Notes: a model not told the origin generated them from the letters alone. A stretch of DNA of 64,000 nt from Tetramitus jugosus (GCA_937625935.1 OW569388.1:248001-312000); one strand, 5' to 3'. Shown: positions 17,655 through 28,229, numbered from the stretch's first letter. Numbers and translations: made by a program.

Positions 17655-19550
17655 TTATTTGGTTTCGCACCTCATCTCCAAATCGGTGTCATTCTTGTTT
17701 TTGTACTTATCCTCCCTTGCATTTTGCTTACTCTTCCTTTTCCTGAAGCAGAGAATGGCAACCAGAGTGACAACAAGAGCCAGGGCACTGATTATTATGA
17801 ATACGCAAGCAAGAACAATCAAAGCAATTGCATAGGGCTTTAACTTTCTCTTCTTACTTGCTGAGGTGCCATGGTTGTTGTTATTGCCATTATTGCCATT
17901 ATCAGTGTTGTTCTTTGGACCCTCAACTTGATAAACTTCAATGCTGGAAGTCCATTCCACAATTTGGTCATGATTTGTCAAGGCCTGTGCGAATACAGTG
18001 AAATTGCCAGTGGTCGAAATCGTTGTGTTCAGAAATCGAGAGTCATTCCATTGATTGAGAAATACCCTTTCACCTTTCAAATCAAAGAATCCAAATCGAT
18101 ATGTTGAAAACAATTCGTCAGTTATGCTCAATTGAAAGTCATCATTCAATGTAACTCTTTCTGTGGGAACCACATTGAATGCCTCAGATTTAGGTTCCAA
18201 AATCTCTGCCAAGTATATGAACACACTATCTGTGATGTTGAGTGTTGAACCATGTTGAAAATGAACCATTGCTCCCATACCATCCCCAAACACCGACATG
18301 TACCCATCATTTCCGCCAGAGAGATAAACTGCTTCCACTACATTCCCAGTAATCGACAGGAAGGACAATAACTCTCCAGAATTTGTCAACTTTGCATAAT
18401 AACCAGAAAAAGTGTTTGTGTTACATGAAAAGATCTCCTCAAGGCCTGCTGCGTAATTGAACACACCAACTGTGTGTAATTCCTCCTTACTATCAACGAT
18501 CATACTGAATACTGCGTGGAACAATCCTTCTGGGAATAGTGATTTGGTCCAGACAACGTCTCCATTGGTTCGATTGTATTGCATCACAAACATGGAGGGA
18601 TAATCCTTGCTACCCAAAATAGTTGAGTTTCCCAAAGTTGCATTCACAAAGACGAAACCTGAGAGATATATTGTGTCATGAGTACCAACAGAAATACTAG
18701 TAACAGAACTTTTGGTGCTTCCCGTAGCAAATGGGACCACTTCCAAAAAATCTCCACTATCCCGGTTCAAACTGCACCAGAAGATATGAGTTCCAAGAAT
18801 GCCGATCGAGTCACCGAAGTTGGCGTTCTCAAGTGCACCCGCGATGTACACACTGTGTTCATCTACTGTCATAGCTGTTAATTGCACTCCTGTTGCATTC
18901 GTTGCCCACGCAACTCTTGCATTGTGATCAAATTTAACCACATAGGCACTGTTCGAGTCGCCTGTCAGTGTCACATTGTCCAATTGGATACTCTGTTCGA
19001 AAACACCTGCCACATAAAAAACATCCCTACTCTCCACACATGTTATACTCGCCACAGTGCTGCCATAGGAAGAGTTCACCTTCTTGTGCCAAACATACTG
19101 TCCCGTGCCATCATACTTGATGATCAACGAACCAGCGTCTCCAGTAGTATTGAATTGAGGGAAGAATCCATAACACACCCCGAAAACAACAATAACGGAT
19201 TCACCGTCACAAGAGGGCAGTACCACACTGTCCCAACAAAGACGTTCTTCGTTAATATTGATAGAGGCAGCCCAGACATAATCATTCAATTGTGCGTCAT
19301 ACTTGGCCACAATATGACTACTCGGAGGGACTTGAAAAGATCCGAGGGTTAAATTAACTGAAGAATCTATCACCTTAAAAACTCTGAAAATCGTTCTCTT
19401 GTCTACTATGGCCTGTCTCATAGGGATTGCTACTTGACTGGGATCGCCAGCACTTTCCACGTTACCGAACAAATTTGTGGGAGAGACCAGACCCTCTACA
19501 GCAAATGAACCAATGAGGAGCAAAGAAATAAGTATGATGAGTGTTTTCAT
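17655..19550 (-). CDS. array receptor 2: propeller plus one REJ-like module, single-pass, 631 aa
   Basis: The start at 19550 (MKTLIILISLLLIG) matches the signal-peptide start of array receptor 1; an ATG nine codons upstream would bury the hydrophobic core. The N-terminal propeller-like region is like that of receptor 1 (YVWHKKV, VAWATNA, VVWTKSL). Only one REJ-like module is present (about residues 455-555). The same Asn-rich linker, membrane helix and Lys-rich tail follow. Compared with receptor 1, two modules are lost or not gained. The C-terminal module, linker and helix are almost identical in DNA to receptor 1, which points to recent duplication or gene conversion. Confidence 0.8.
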   Translation of the reverse strand: MKTLIILISLLLIGSFAVEGLVSPTNLFGNVESAGDPSQVAIPMRQAIVDKRTIFRVFKVIDSSVNLTLGSFQVPPSSHIVAKYDAQLNDYVWAASININEERLCWDSVVLPSCDGESVIVVFGVCYGFFPQFNTTGDAGSLIIKYDGTGQYVWHKKVNSSYGSTVASITCVESRDVFYVAGVFEQSIQLDNVTLTGDSNSAYVVKFDHNARVAWATNATGVQLTAMTVDEHSVYIAGALENANFGDSIGILGTHIFWCSLNRDSGDFLEVVPFATGSTKSSVTSISVGTHDTIYLSGFVFVNATLGNSTILGSKDYPSMFVMQYNRTNGDVVWTKSLFPEGLFHAVFSMIVDSKEELHTVGVFNYAAGLEEIFSCNTNTFSGYYAKLTNSGELLSFLSITGNVVEAVYLSGGNDGYMSVFGDGMGAMVHFQHGSTLNITDSVFIYLAEILEPKSEAFNVVPTERVTLNDDFQLSITDELFSTYRFGFFDLKGERVFLNQWNDSRFLNTTISTTGNFTVFAQALTNHDQIVEWTSSIEVYQVEGPKNNTDNGNNGNNNNHGTSASKKRKLKPYAIALIVLACVFIIISALALVVTLVAILCFRKRKSKQNAREDKYKNKNDTDLEMRCETK

Positions 19551-19836
19551 TTGTGTAGGTTTGTCGAACTTTTGCATTTATGCGGTCGATGCCTATCTTC
19601 TAGCTCAATCAGAAAAGTACGAACGGGAGATATCCAAAATTATGACAGATGAGGTTATCCATTGCTCGAAGTGGTGGAGGTTCAAATTCCCAACGGACAA
19701 CATCCCGAACCTCCAATATCTCAACTAGATGATATCGCGCGACGAATGCCAATGACGACAGGACATTTTTACCAAAACGAATTGGAATGAGAATAGGGCA
19801 CATCGGGTTTTATCTCCTACAATGTGTCCTCTATGT

Positions 19837-22809
19837 TTATTTGTTCATTGTCTGGAATCTTAACTCGATGTTGTCTGTTACTCCAGTATTCTTGGTGTTA
19901 GTGGGTATAAATCTCCTCCTCTTTCTGAGCAAAAGAAGTAAAGTTAATGCAAAAGCAGCAATGACGACAACTATAACAGTAAAGCCAGCGAGAACAATAA
20001 GAACGATACCATAAGTCTTCATCCCCCTCTGTTTGGACGAGCGTGCTTCACTTTCTTTACAACCACATGGATTGGTGCAAACTTGTCCAACTCCAATGCT
20101 ACTTTCATCCAAGCCATCAGATGATTGAACATAGTCCAATGAAACTGCATGAGTCACTGGTTGAGAGCATTGACATCGAACAGAGATCGCTTCATTTGTT
20201 GATTTGTCCAATGATGTGACTCCAGTGTGACAAATGGATGAATCATTCTTCCACAAATTGCTGTTTCTGTCCAAGTATTTGCATGCATACTTGTACAAAT
20301 CACCCATTGTCGAGTTGAGTGTGTCGGGAATTGTCACCATCGATTCAATTGGGACACTCGAATCAGAATTGACGACTTCTATTCGTTGCTGGTTGTATGT
20401 GAACAAATTAGCCGAAATTGTGGCTGATACTTGATTGGTATTACACTTGGTTGGGTACGGGTCAGGAGGATTCGCAATTGCTTCACATTGAATGAATGAT
20501 GCATTCGAGTGAGAGAGCAAAGAAGTTGGAATCACAATAGTCACATTGCCATTGTTGCTTGCACCAGATGATGGTTGTTTCACAACAATCGTGGTGTTGA
20601 GATTGAGAATTGATGATTGATTAATCTTTGTGATCACAGTCTCAAGATATGGAAGTGACAACTCTGATGTTTGTCCTTCAGTCATATTTCCTCGAATCTT
20701 CTCAGTCAGAACTGAGACCATGGATGTGAATGACTCCTTTTGAGATTGTGAACTGTTTGATGATATCATCACATTGGCAATGTTATGAGCAACAACAATT
20801 GAATCAACAATTCTTGATGATACTGTATCGTTGCTGTTCAGTACATTTGTCATGATATTGGATGTTTGAATTGTTGAGTTCTCTGACAAGTAACTATACT
20901 GTTGCGAGATAACCTTGACTGTCTTCAATGTTGCACTTCCACTCAGTTCTCCTTGCTTGGATTCCATGATATTGATCAAACTGCTCAACAATTGAGTTGT
21001 TTGATTCGATTGAATTAATTGAATGGAGTCCACAAGTGCATGGGTATAGTATGTGAGTCGTTGTTCCAACAGGGTTCCATTCAACTGATTGATATTGTTC
21101 CCTTGCTCTGTCAAAGCTTGAGCAACCTTGGATCCTTCTTGGCCTTGATAAACCTCAACATTGGATGTCCACTCTACAATGACACCACTTTGTGTCATGA
21201 GTCCCTGCATAAAGACAGTGATGTTACCTGTGACGGGCAGTGTAGCATTCAGATTTCGATTCGTTGTCCACTCGCTGATGAACACTCGTTGATTGCTCGC
21301 ATCCCCTTGGGTATCAAAGAATCCATGTCTGTATGTCGAAAACAATTCATTCATGCAGAACATAAAATTGTCATAGAGCATGGCTCCTTTGCTCGGAACA
21401 ACACTAAAATCTTCAATCTTCGGCTCTAGCACTCTCCCAAAAAATATAGAGTATGGTACGAGATTGCTAGTTACTATTTTGAATGTTGGACCGTTCGATA
21501 ATTGGAAGGTAGATCCAATACAATCCCCAAGAATAGAGATAAAATCATCTTTTGAAACTGATAACCCTCTTAGTTGTGACCACATAGCCCTAGTAGTGAG
21601 GAATGATAACTGTTCACCTACAGCAGTTAATTTTTGATAAAAACCCCACATCTCCCTCGTTGTTGGTGAAAGAAAACCTCCAATTAGATGTATCGATCCA
21701 TTTCTATCTACTTTCATTTCAATTAGTTCGCCTTCCAAGTCCAATGATTTGACCCATTTCACTTCTCCATTGGTTCTATTATATTTCACCACAAACATGG
21801 AAGGATTGACGCTATCGGCATATATGGTAGTATTTCCAAATGTTTCATTGACGTAAATATTACCAGAGAGAACCATCATGTCAGGGGAACCAACATCAAT
21901 GTTGGTAATCACACTAACATTGCTTCCGATTGCAAATGGAGCAATTGTCACAACTCCTCCATCGTTCTTATCCAAAGAGCCCAAGAACAGACCACCACCC
22001 CTCAATGTAAGATCAAGAGAATAGTTACCAAAAGTAGCATTATTCAATGTGCCGCCAAGGTATGTGTACTGATCATCTGATGCCAGAGAAGTTACTTGTA
22101 TACCTGTTGCTTTCACAGCCCACACAACACTTGCTTCGTGATCTAATTTGGTCACGAATGTACTGTCGTTCCCAAACAGTGTCACATTATCCCACTTGAT
22201 GTATTGTTTGAAACCTCCCGACATGTAAATGGCATCTCGATTCTGGTTTTCACAAGCGATGCTGGTTACAAAGGGAGATACAACAGGAACCATCCTGTGC
22301 CAAACATATGCTCCCTTCACATCATACTTGATCATCACCGAATACGAACCACTCACCCCAGTGATCTTGAATTGAACAAACGTACCCTTACAGCCTGTCA
22401 GAAGTGCAATGACAGACTTGCTGTCGCAAGAAGGAAACACAAGAAATCCTTCACAACCGTTGGCTACAGAGTCAATGGCAGTTGCCCAGACATAATCATT
22501 CACTTGAGAGTCAAACTTTGCAATCACATGTTGACCAGGATCGACTTGAAGAGAACCAAGCTTTGCGAGAGTGGAATTGGCGCCACGCATTACTGAAAAA
22601 GTCCTGAAAATGGAGCTCTTGTCCGCTGCAGACTCTTTCATGGGTTGAAAGTACATGTCCGGAGTGGAGGTCACTTCCACATGACCAAACAAACTTGTAC
22701 CAGGTGAGAGAGGAGTATTCTCTACGGCAGCAGCAGAAACCGAATTCACAATGGAGATCAAGCCAATAACAAGGAATGTCACCAAAAAAAGAAGAAAAGG
22801 ATTCATCAT
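19837..22809 (-). CDS. array receptor 3: propeller, REJ-like, GAIN/GPS-like, single-pass, 990 aa
   Basis: First in-frame ATGs are at 22809 and 22806 (MMNPFLLFLVTFLVIG); further upstream the frame is open only from a TTG. Order: signal peptide, propeller-like region to about 450, one REJ-like module (about 460-560), an all-helical Ser/Asn/Gln-rich region (about 565-700), then beta-rich sequence and a GPS motif (about 840-893: CKYLDRNSNLW, then CHTGVT, then VRCQCSQPVTHAVSLD). The Cys and Trp positions fit the GAIN/GPS pattern. One membrane helix (about 933-956) and a basic tail follow. Polycystin-1 and adhesion GPCRs use this ectodomain plan with 11 or 7 helices; here only one is present. Confidence 0.8.
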   Translation of the reverse strand: MMNPFLLFLVTFLVIGLISIVNSVSAAAVENTPLSPGTSLFGHVEVTSTPDMYFQPMKESAADKSSIFRTFSVMRGANSTLAKLGSLQVDPGQHVIAKFDSQVNDYVWATAIDSVANGCEGFLVFPSCDSKSVIALLTGCKGTFVQFKITGVSGSYSVMIKYDVKGAYVWHRMVPVVSPFVTSIACENQNRDAIYMSGGFKQYIKWDNVTLFGNDSTFVTKLDHEASVVWAVKATGIQVTSLASDDQYTYLGGTLNNATFGNYSLDLTLRGGGLFLGSLDKNDGGVVTIAPFAIGSNVSVITNIDVGSPDMMVLSGNIYVNETFGNTTIYADSVNPSMFVVKYNRTNGEVKWVKSLDLEGELIEMKVDRNGSIHLIGGFLSPTTREMWGFYQKLTAVGEQLSFLTTRAMWSQLRGLSVSKDDFISILGDCIGSTFQLSNGPTFKIVTSNLVPYSIFFGRVLEPKIEDFSVVPSKGAMLYDNFMFCMNELFSTYRHGFFDTQGDASNQRVFISEWTTNRNLNATLPVTGNITVFMQGLMTQSGVIVEWTSNVEVYQGQEGSKVAQALTEQGNNINQLNGTLLEQRLTYYTHALVDSIQLIQSNQTTQLLSSLINIMESKQGELSGSATLKTVKVISQQYSYLSENSTIQTSNIMTNVLNSNDTVSSRIVDSIVVAHNIANVMISSNSSQSQKESFTSMVSVLTEKIRGNMTEGQTSELSLPYLETVITKINQSSILNLNTTIVVKQPSSGASNNGNVTIVIPTSLLSHSNASFIQCEAIANPPDPYPTKCNTNQVSATISANLFTYNQQRIEVVNSDSSVPIESMVTIPDTLNSTMGDLYKYACKYLDRNSNLWKNDSSICHTGVTSLDKSTNEAISVRCQCSQPVTHAVSLDYVQSSDGLDESSIGVGQVCTNPCGCKESEARSSKQRGMKTYGIVLIVLAGFTVIVVVIAAFALTLLLLLRKRRRFIPTNTKNTGVTDNIELRFQTMNK

Positions 22810-22992
22810 TGGCGATTGTGTTTGGGAAGTCGGAAAGGAAAGTGGTTCTGTCAATCTGGGAGTTTTCAAGTCGGATGTTTCTTTTGATACTTGACACAAT
22901 CAAATATGGTCATGCCCCGATGACAGATAATACCAACGAGTTTGCTCCCGATATTCTCCGGCGCAAACTGTTTGGGAGCTACAGAAGGGTGT

Positions 22993-25938
22993 TTACTTGT
23001 ACATCATGCCGAACCTTGACTCAATTTCATTGGGTGCTTCCTTCTTTTCGGTGTTCTTGATTGTGGAACCTCTCTTAAGCGTAGCTCTGAACAAGAGAAT
23101 CACAACCAGTGCAAAAGCAGCAATGACAATGACGAGTATTGTTAAACAAGCAAGAATGATCAGTGCGATTCCATAAGCCTTCATTCCTTTCTTCTTGGAT
23201 GTCTTTCCAAAGTCTGTTTGTGAACAACCACATGGATTGGTGCAAACTTGTCCAACTCCAATGTTACTTTCATCCAAGCCATCAGATGATTGAACATAGT
23301 CCAATGAAACTGCATGAGTCACTGGTTGAGAGCATTGACATCGAACAGAGATCGCTTCATTTGTTGAATTGTTCAATGATGTGACTCCAGTGTGACAAAC
23401 TGAAGAATCATTCTTCCACAAATTGCTGTTTCTGTCCAAGTATTTGCATGCATACTTGTACAAATCAGTCATTGTCGAGTTGAGTGTGTTGGGAACTGTC
23501 ACGCTCGATTCAATTGAAACTCTGGAAGATGAATCAACAGTTTGAATAAGTTGTTGATTGTCTGTAAATAGCATGGTTGATATGGTGGGTGACACTTGTT
23601 TGGTATTACACTTGGTTGAGTACGGGTCAGGAGGATTCGCAATGGCTTCACATTGAATGAATGATGCATTCGATTGAGAGAGCAAAGAAGTTGGAATCAC
23701 AATAGTCACATTACTTCTGTCATTGTTTCTTGCATCATATGATGGTTGTTTCACAACAATTGTAGTATTGAGATGATTATCAAACCATTGATTAACCTTT
23801 GTGATCACAGTCTCAAGATATGGAAGTGACAACTCTGATGTTTGTCCTTCAGTCATGTTTCCTCGAATCTTCTCAGTCAGAACTGAGATCATGGATGTGA
23901 ATGACTTCTTCTGAGATTGTGAACTGTTTGATGATATCATCACATTGGCAATGTTATGAGCAACAACAATTGAGTCTGCAATGCTTGTGTTGTTGTTCTT
24001 CATGATTTTTGTCAAGATATTAGATGCTTGAATCGTTGAATTCTCTGACAAGAAACTGTACTGTTGAGAAATAGATTTGACAGTCTCCAATGTTGCACTT
24101 CCACTCAATTCCCCTTGTTTGGATTCAATGAGATTCAGTAAATTGCTCAACAATTGAGTTGTTCGATTGGATGAAATGATTTGAATTGAATCAACAAGAG
24201 CATGGGTGTAATCTGTCAATTGCTGTTCCAACAGAGTTCCATTCAATTGGTTGAGCTTGTTCTCTTGTTCTGTCAATGCCTGAGCAACCTTTGATGCTTC
24301 TCCTTGATAAACTTCAACTCTCGAAGTCCACTCCATGATATTGCCATGTGTTGAAAGTCCCTGTGCAAAGACAGTGAAATTGCCTGTGATTGACATGGTT
24401 GTGTTCAGAACTCGATCGTTTGTCCATCCACTCAGGAACACTCTTTGTCCTTTGCCATCAAAGAACCCAAATCTGTACGTTGAAAACAATTCACCACTCA
24501 TACTGAATACAAAGTAATCATACAACATTGCTCCTCTGTTCGGAACAACATTCAATGATTCAATTGGGTTCCCATCGAACAAAACTTCTGCAAAAAACAG
24601 GTAAAATGCAGATGTCATGTTGAATGTTGGACCCTTGGAGAATTGAAGAGTAGGTCCCACAGCATCTCCAAGTATGGAGATATAGCCATCACTTGCAACA
24701 GATAGATAAATTGCTTCTGCCATGTTTGCATTAATCGTGAGAAATGACAACCACTCCCCGGAACTTGCCAACTCAGCATAAAAGCCAGGATACGAGGGCG
24801 CTTGACACTCATACATTTCCTGTATCATGGTCGAACAATTGAACTGGCCACTCAAATGTATTGATCCATTTCTATCAACTTTCATATCAAACACACCATT
24901 CAATACCCTTTCAGGAAATATTTCTCCACTGGTTCTATTGTATTGCACCACAAACATAGAAGGACAGCTTCTTTCTGCATAAATGGTTGTGTTCCCAAAT
25001 ATTGTGTTCATGAACACAAAACCAGCGATATACAACGTACCATTAGTACCGACAGAAATACTCCTAACATTACCATCAGTGCTGCCAAGTGCAAATGGAG
25101 TAACCCTCGCCACTTCTCCAACATTCTTATCAAACCAAGCCAAGACCAGTCCTCCATTTGATGAGGAATTAAGGAAAGTATCACCAATGTAAGCTTCACC
25201 ACTGAATGTAGTCCCACCAAGGTACACGTATTGATCATCAGACGTCAGTGATGTTGGTCTTGTTCCTGTTGTGTTTTTAGCCCACACAACCCATGCATCT
25301 TGATCTAACTTTGCCACGAAGGCGCTGTTCGAGTCTCCTAAAAGAATCACATTGTCAAGTTCAACGATGTAGTTGAAACTACCTGACAAGTAGATGACAT
25401 CTTCATTATCCTGCTCACAAGCGATATTTGCTGCATAGATACTTAAAGAAGGAATCATCTTGTGCCAAACATATGTCCCATTTACATCATACTTGATCAC
25501 CACAGAGTAACTATGGTTGATTCCAGTGATATTGAATTGAACAAAATCACCTCGGCAAAATCCCATGAGTGTAATGACAGACTTACTGTCACAAGAAGGC
25601 AGTATCCAAGAATCATAACAGGTGTTTCCTGAGTCGATGGCAGTTGCCCAGACATAATCATTCACTTGTGAATCATACTTGGCAAGCACATGTTTGCCTG
25701 GTGCCACTTGAAGAGAACCAAGTCTTGCTTGGGTTGAGTTCTCAACTGAAGCGACTCTAAATGTTCTGAAAACAGATCTCCTGCTTGCTGCAGACTCTTT
25801 CATCGGTGTATAGTATTGGTCTGAGGTTCTTACTTCTACATCTCCAAACAAGCTGGTGTGAGCAAATTGACATTCACCACCCACAGCGAGGAGCAAACCG
25901 AAAAAGAGCAAGGTAATAAAAACAATAACAGATTTCAT
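22993..25938 (-). CDS. array receptor 4: propeller, REJ-like, GAIN/GPS-like, single-pass, 981 aa
   Basis: ATG 25938 opens a signal peptide (MKSVIVFITLLFFGLLLAVGG). The layout equals that of array receptor 3: propeller-like N-terminus (YVWHKMI, VVWAKNT), REJ-like module at about 450-545, helical region, GPS motif at about 823-880 with the same Cys/Trp spacing and the same CSQPVTHAV end, one helix at about 919-950 and a Lys/Arg-rich tail. The GPS-coding DNA around 23225-23400 is nearly identical to 20055-20230 in receptor 3. N-glycosylation sequons are dense, in line with a surface location. Ligand and signalling output unknown. Confidence 0.8.
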   Translation of the reverse strand: MKSVIVFITLLFFGLLLAVGGECQFAHTSLFGDVEVRTSDQYYTPMKESAASRRSVFRTFRVASVENSTQARLGSLQVAPGKHVLAKYDSQVNDYVWATAIDSGNTCYDSWILPSCDSKSVITLMGFCRGDFVQFNITGINHSYSVVIKYDVNGTYVWHKMIPSLSIYAANIACEQDNEDVIYLSGSFNYIVELDNVILLGDSNSAFVAKLDQDAWVVWAKNTTGTRPTSLTSDDQYVYLGGTTFSGEAYIGDTFLNSSSNGGLVLAWFDKNVGEVARVTPFALGSTDGNVRSISVGTNGTLYIAGFVFMNTIFGNTTIYAERSCPSMFVVQYNRTSGEIFPERVLNGVFDMKVDRNGSIHLSGQFNCSTMIQEMYECQAPSYPGFYAELASSGEWLSFLTINANMAEAIYLSVASDGYISILGDAVGPTLQFSKGPTFNMTSAFYLFFAEVLFDGNPIESLNVVPNRGAMLYDYFVFSMSGELFSTYRFGFFDGKGQRVFLSGWTNDRVLNTTMSITGNFTVFAQGLSTHGNIMEWTSRVEVYQGEASKVAQALTEQENKLNQLNGTLLEQQLTDYTHALVDSIQIISSNRTTQLLSNLLNLIESKQGELSGSATLETVKSISQQYSFLSENSTIQASNILTKIMKNNNTSIADSIVVAHNIANVMISSNSSQSQKKSFTSMISVLTEKIRGNMTEGQTSELSLPYLETVITKVNQWFDNHLNTTIVVKQPSYDARNNDRSNVTIVIPTSLLSQSNASFIQCEAIANPPDPYSTKCNTKQVSPTISTMLFTDNQQLIQTVDSSSRVSIESSVTVPNTLNSTMTDLYKYACKYLDRNSNLWKNDSSVCHTGVTSLNNSTNEAISVRCQCSQPVTHAVSLDYVQSSDGLDESNIGVGQVCTNPCGCSQTDFGKTSKKKGMKAYGIALIILACLTILVIVIAAFALVVILLFRATLKRGSTIKNTEKKEAPNEIESRFGMMYK

Positions 25939-26133
25939 GAGAGAGTTGTTGAATCGATAGTGAATTTGACAAAGTTCTTCGATGGATGATTAGCAGCTTG
26001 CTGCTGTATTCTGAACAGGAAAATTTGCCCAGAGATATTTTTCCTGAATTATATGTCAATCAGTGTGGCCCTGCGGCGCAGTCAACTACGACTTGGGCTT
26101 CGCGATTATACCTTCGACATGTCGATCATCTTT

Positions 26134-28098
26134 TCATGATGAGATAAGGGGATGGTTCGGTATCTCCGAGTGCACTCGTAGCTCGTGTTCCTTCGCGGCT
26201 GACAACATTCCGACACTCTGCTCCACCAACGACATGTGTATCAATACATGAATCTGCCAGTCCTTGTACGACAGCCGCGAGGATAGATCAAGAGCATCTT
26301 GAAACAGTTTCAGTGAGCTTTTGATTTTCTTTGCATTCCTGCTCATGATGATTGCTCCTGTAAACTCGTGCAAAACAGGCAAAAAGTACGGTTGTACATT
26401 TTGTGACCCAACAGACATGTTTTTCAGCAGGAGTGTTTTGGCACTCTTGTGATTTCCTGTGTAGGCAAGTGCCTGTGCTTTGAGCAAATTGGCTGCATAG
26501 ATCCAGTTTTGATCCTTTGTAATGTCTGACATCTGATCTGCACTACTCATTGCTTCCTGATACATTCCACATGCAACCATGATCCGTACCTTGTCATACC
26601 AGAGTAACTCCCTGGGGAAAGGACTCACAGAACAAGTAGTGAAGGTCATTGGGTGCAAATAATGCATAAAGTACTCGAAAGCATCGTTGTAATGACCATT
26701 CCAATCCAATTCCAAGAATTTGGCATAGTGCGGCATAAGTGCTGCCGTTTTTCTCAAGTAATCCGATACTTGATGAGAACAGCTATCAGCCAACAGTTGT
26801 ATCGTGTGTCCCAGCACACACAAGTCACTAAATTTTGCTGTACATCTGAGACACCTCATGTATGTTTGTATGAGCAGTGGAAGTGTCTCTGGCTCCTCAC
26901 CTGTTGGCACTAGATAGATGGCAGATTTACAATCCTTGAGTGCACTCACAAAATCATTCATCTCCGAGTAGCATATCGCTCTCAGTATATATGCGTCCAT
27001 TACATTACAATTCATGGATACAATCGAATCAAGCATCAACTTTGCCTCTGCAACACGACCCTTCTCTCTCAAACAATGACTTGCCAATAATCTGGCCGGT
27101 ATGACAATACTCTGATCATGAGTCAATTGCATGACACGAGACACATTCTCCAACGCAGAATCCACCTCCTTCTCATAATACAATTCAATCCTAGCCAACT
27201 GTAAATAACACTGAGCCAACAACAACAACCATTGAGAATCCTGTTGTGCGTGCCCAATTGCCCTCAACACATCACTCTTTGCACATTGGACATTTGCCAA
27301 TGATAAATAAATTTTGGAGCGAAACAGTAATTGACAGACGAGATCCTTTCGAATCGCACTGCACACCTCCTCTGACAACAAGTGCTCTCGACGAGCGCTC
27401 TTGTCAAAAACTTTATTTTGAATCAATCGTTGATTCAATCGACCCTCAATCAACACATTTAACCACTTGATTGCACTCTGTGGTTGACCCCACTGCAAAA
27501 ACAAAATTTGACACTTGAATGCACAACTCGTGTTCAAAAACAGGAAAACATCATCACAATCCAACAAGTTCACTCGTTTCAATTCCACTTCCATATTCAA
27601 CAATTCATCAGCCATCTCCATGATTGAATTCGAGTGTTCCTTGATCCCTATTTGATGATAGGTCAATAATCGATGATATGTCGTATAGAGCTTCCACTTA
27701 ACTTTCCACTTTTCATTTTCACACTTTTGACTCGTGAAATGGTAATCACTCACAGAATCATGTGAAGCTGTGAACAATGATGATGACGATGACGATGATT
27801 CCAATAGTGAAAGAGCTCGATGGAAGTGACCATTGAGACGTAATTGATTGACTTGTTGGAAAAAGTCAAAAAATTGATGTTCTTGTTCGTCATCTTCATC
27901 ATCATGATCACTTTGCTTCTGAATCTTCTTCTTAAGCTTCTTCTTGTTGGTTTTCATGCCACTGCTGTTGACGTTTGAACAATGTGCAATATTCGCATGA
28001 TAGAATTGTGCGGCAGTGCTACTGTATTGTTGATAATGATGAAACTTGTGAATTGATCGTTTGTTCAGAAGAAGCAGCAATCCACATGTTCGAAGCAT
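26134..28098 (-). CDS. TPR-like helical repeat protein, 654 aa
   Basis: ATG 28098 to 26134, single exon. The first 45 residues (MLRTCGLLLLLNKRSIHKFH) are hydrophobic and basic without acids, suggesting a mitochondrial presequence or membrane anchor. A Lys run and an acidic segment follow. From about residue 150 to the end the sequence is alpha-helical with TPR spacing, for example ALENVSRVMQ, AEAKLMLDSIV, AYILRAICYSEMNDFVSALKDC, and a final SLKLFQDALDLSSRL. TPR-type arrays hold protein complexes together. No enzymatic motif. I cannot place it in a named family. Confidence 0.7.
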   Translation of the reverse strand: MLRTCGLLLLLNKRSIHKFHHYQQYSSTAAQFYHANIAHCSNVNSSGMKTNKKKLKKKIQKQSDHDDEDDEQEHQFFDFFQQVNQLRLNGHFHRALSLLESSSSSSSLFTASHDSVSDYHFTSQKCENEKWKVKWKLYTTYHRLLTYHQIGIKEHSNSIMEMADELLNMEVELKRVNLLDCDDVFLFLNTSCAFKCQILFLQWGQPQSAIKWLNVLIEGRLNQRLIQNKVFDKSARREHLLSEEVCSAIRKDLVCQLLFRSKIYLSLANVQCAKSDVLRAIGHAQQDSQWLLLLAQCYLQLARIELYYEKEVDSALENVSRVMQLTHDQSIVIPARLLASHCLREKGRVAEAKLMLDSIVSMNCNVMDAYILRAICYSEMNDFVSALKDCKSAIYLVPTGEEPETLPLLIQTYMRCLRCTAKFSDLCVLGHTIQLLADSCSHQVSDYLRKTAALMPHYAKFLELDWNGHYNDAFEYFMHYLHPMTFTTCSVSPFPRELLWYDKVRIMVACGMYQEAMSSADQMSDITKDQNWIYAANLLKAQALAYTGNHKSAKTLLLKNMSVGSQNVQPYFLPVLHEFTGAIIMSRNAKKIKSSLKLFQDALDLSSRLSYKDWQIHVLIHMSLVEQSVGMLSAAKEHELRVHSEIPNHPLISS

Positions 28099-28229
28099 TC
28101 TTTTATGTCGAGATAAAATGTTTGTTTTTGATTTTGATTGTGGTGTCCACGCGCGATTTTTCCAGGCGCGGTTCTCTGGAAACAGATTCTGGAAAAGCTT
28201 TCAGATGAAAAACAATGGAAAAAGCAAAT

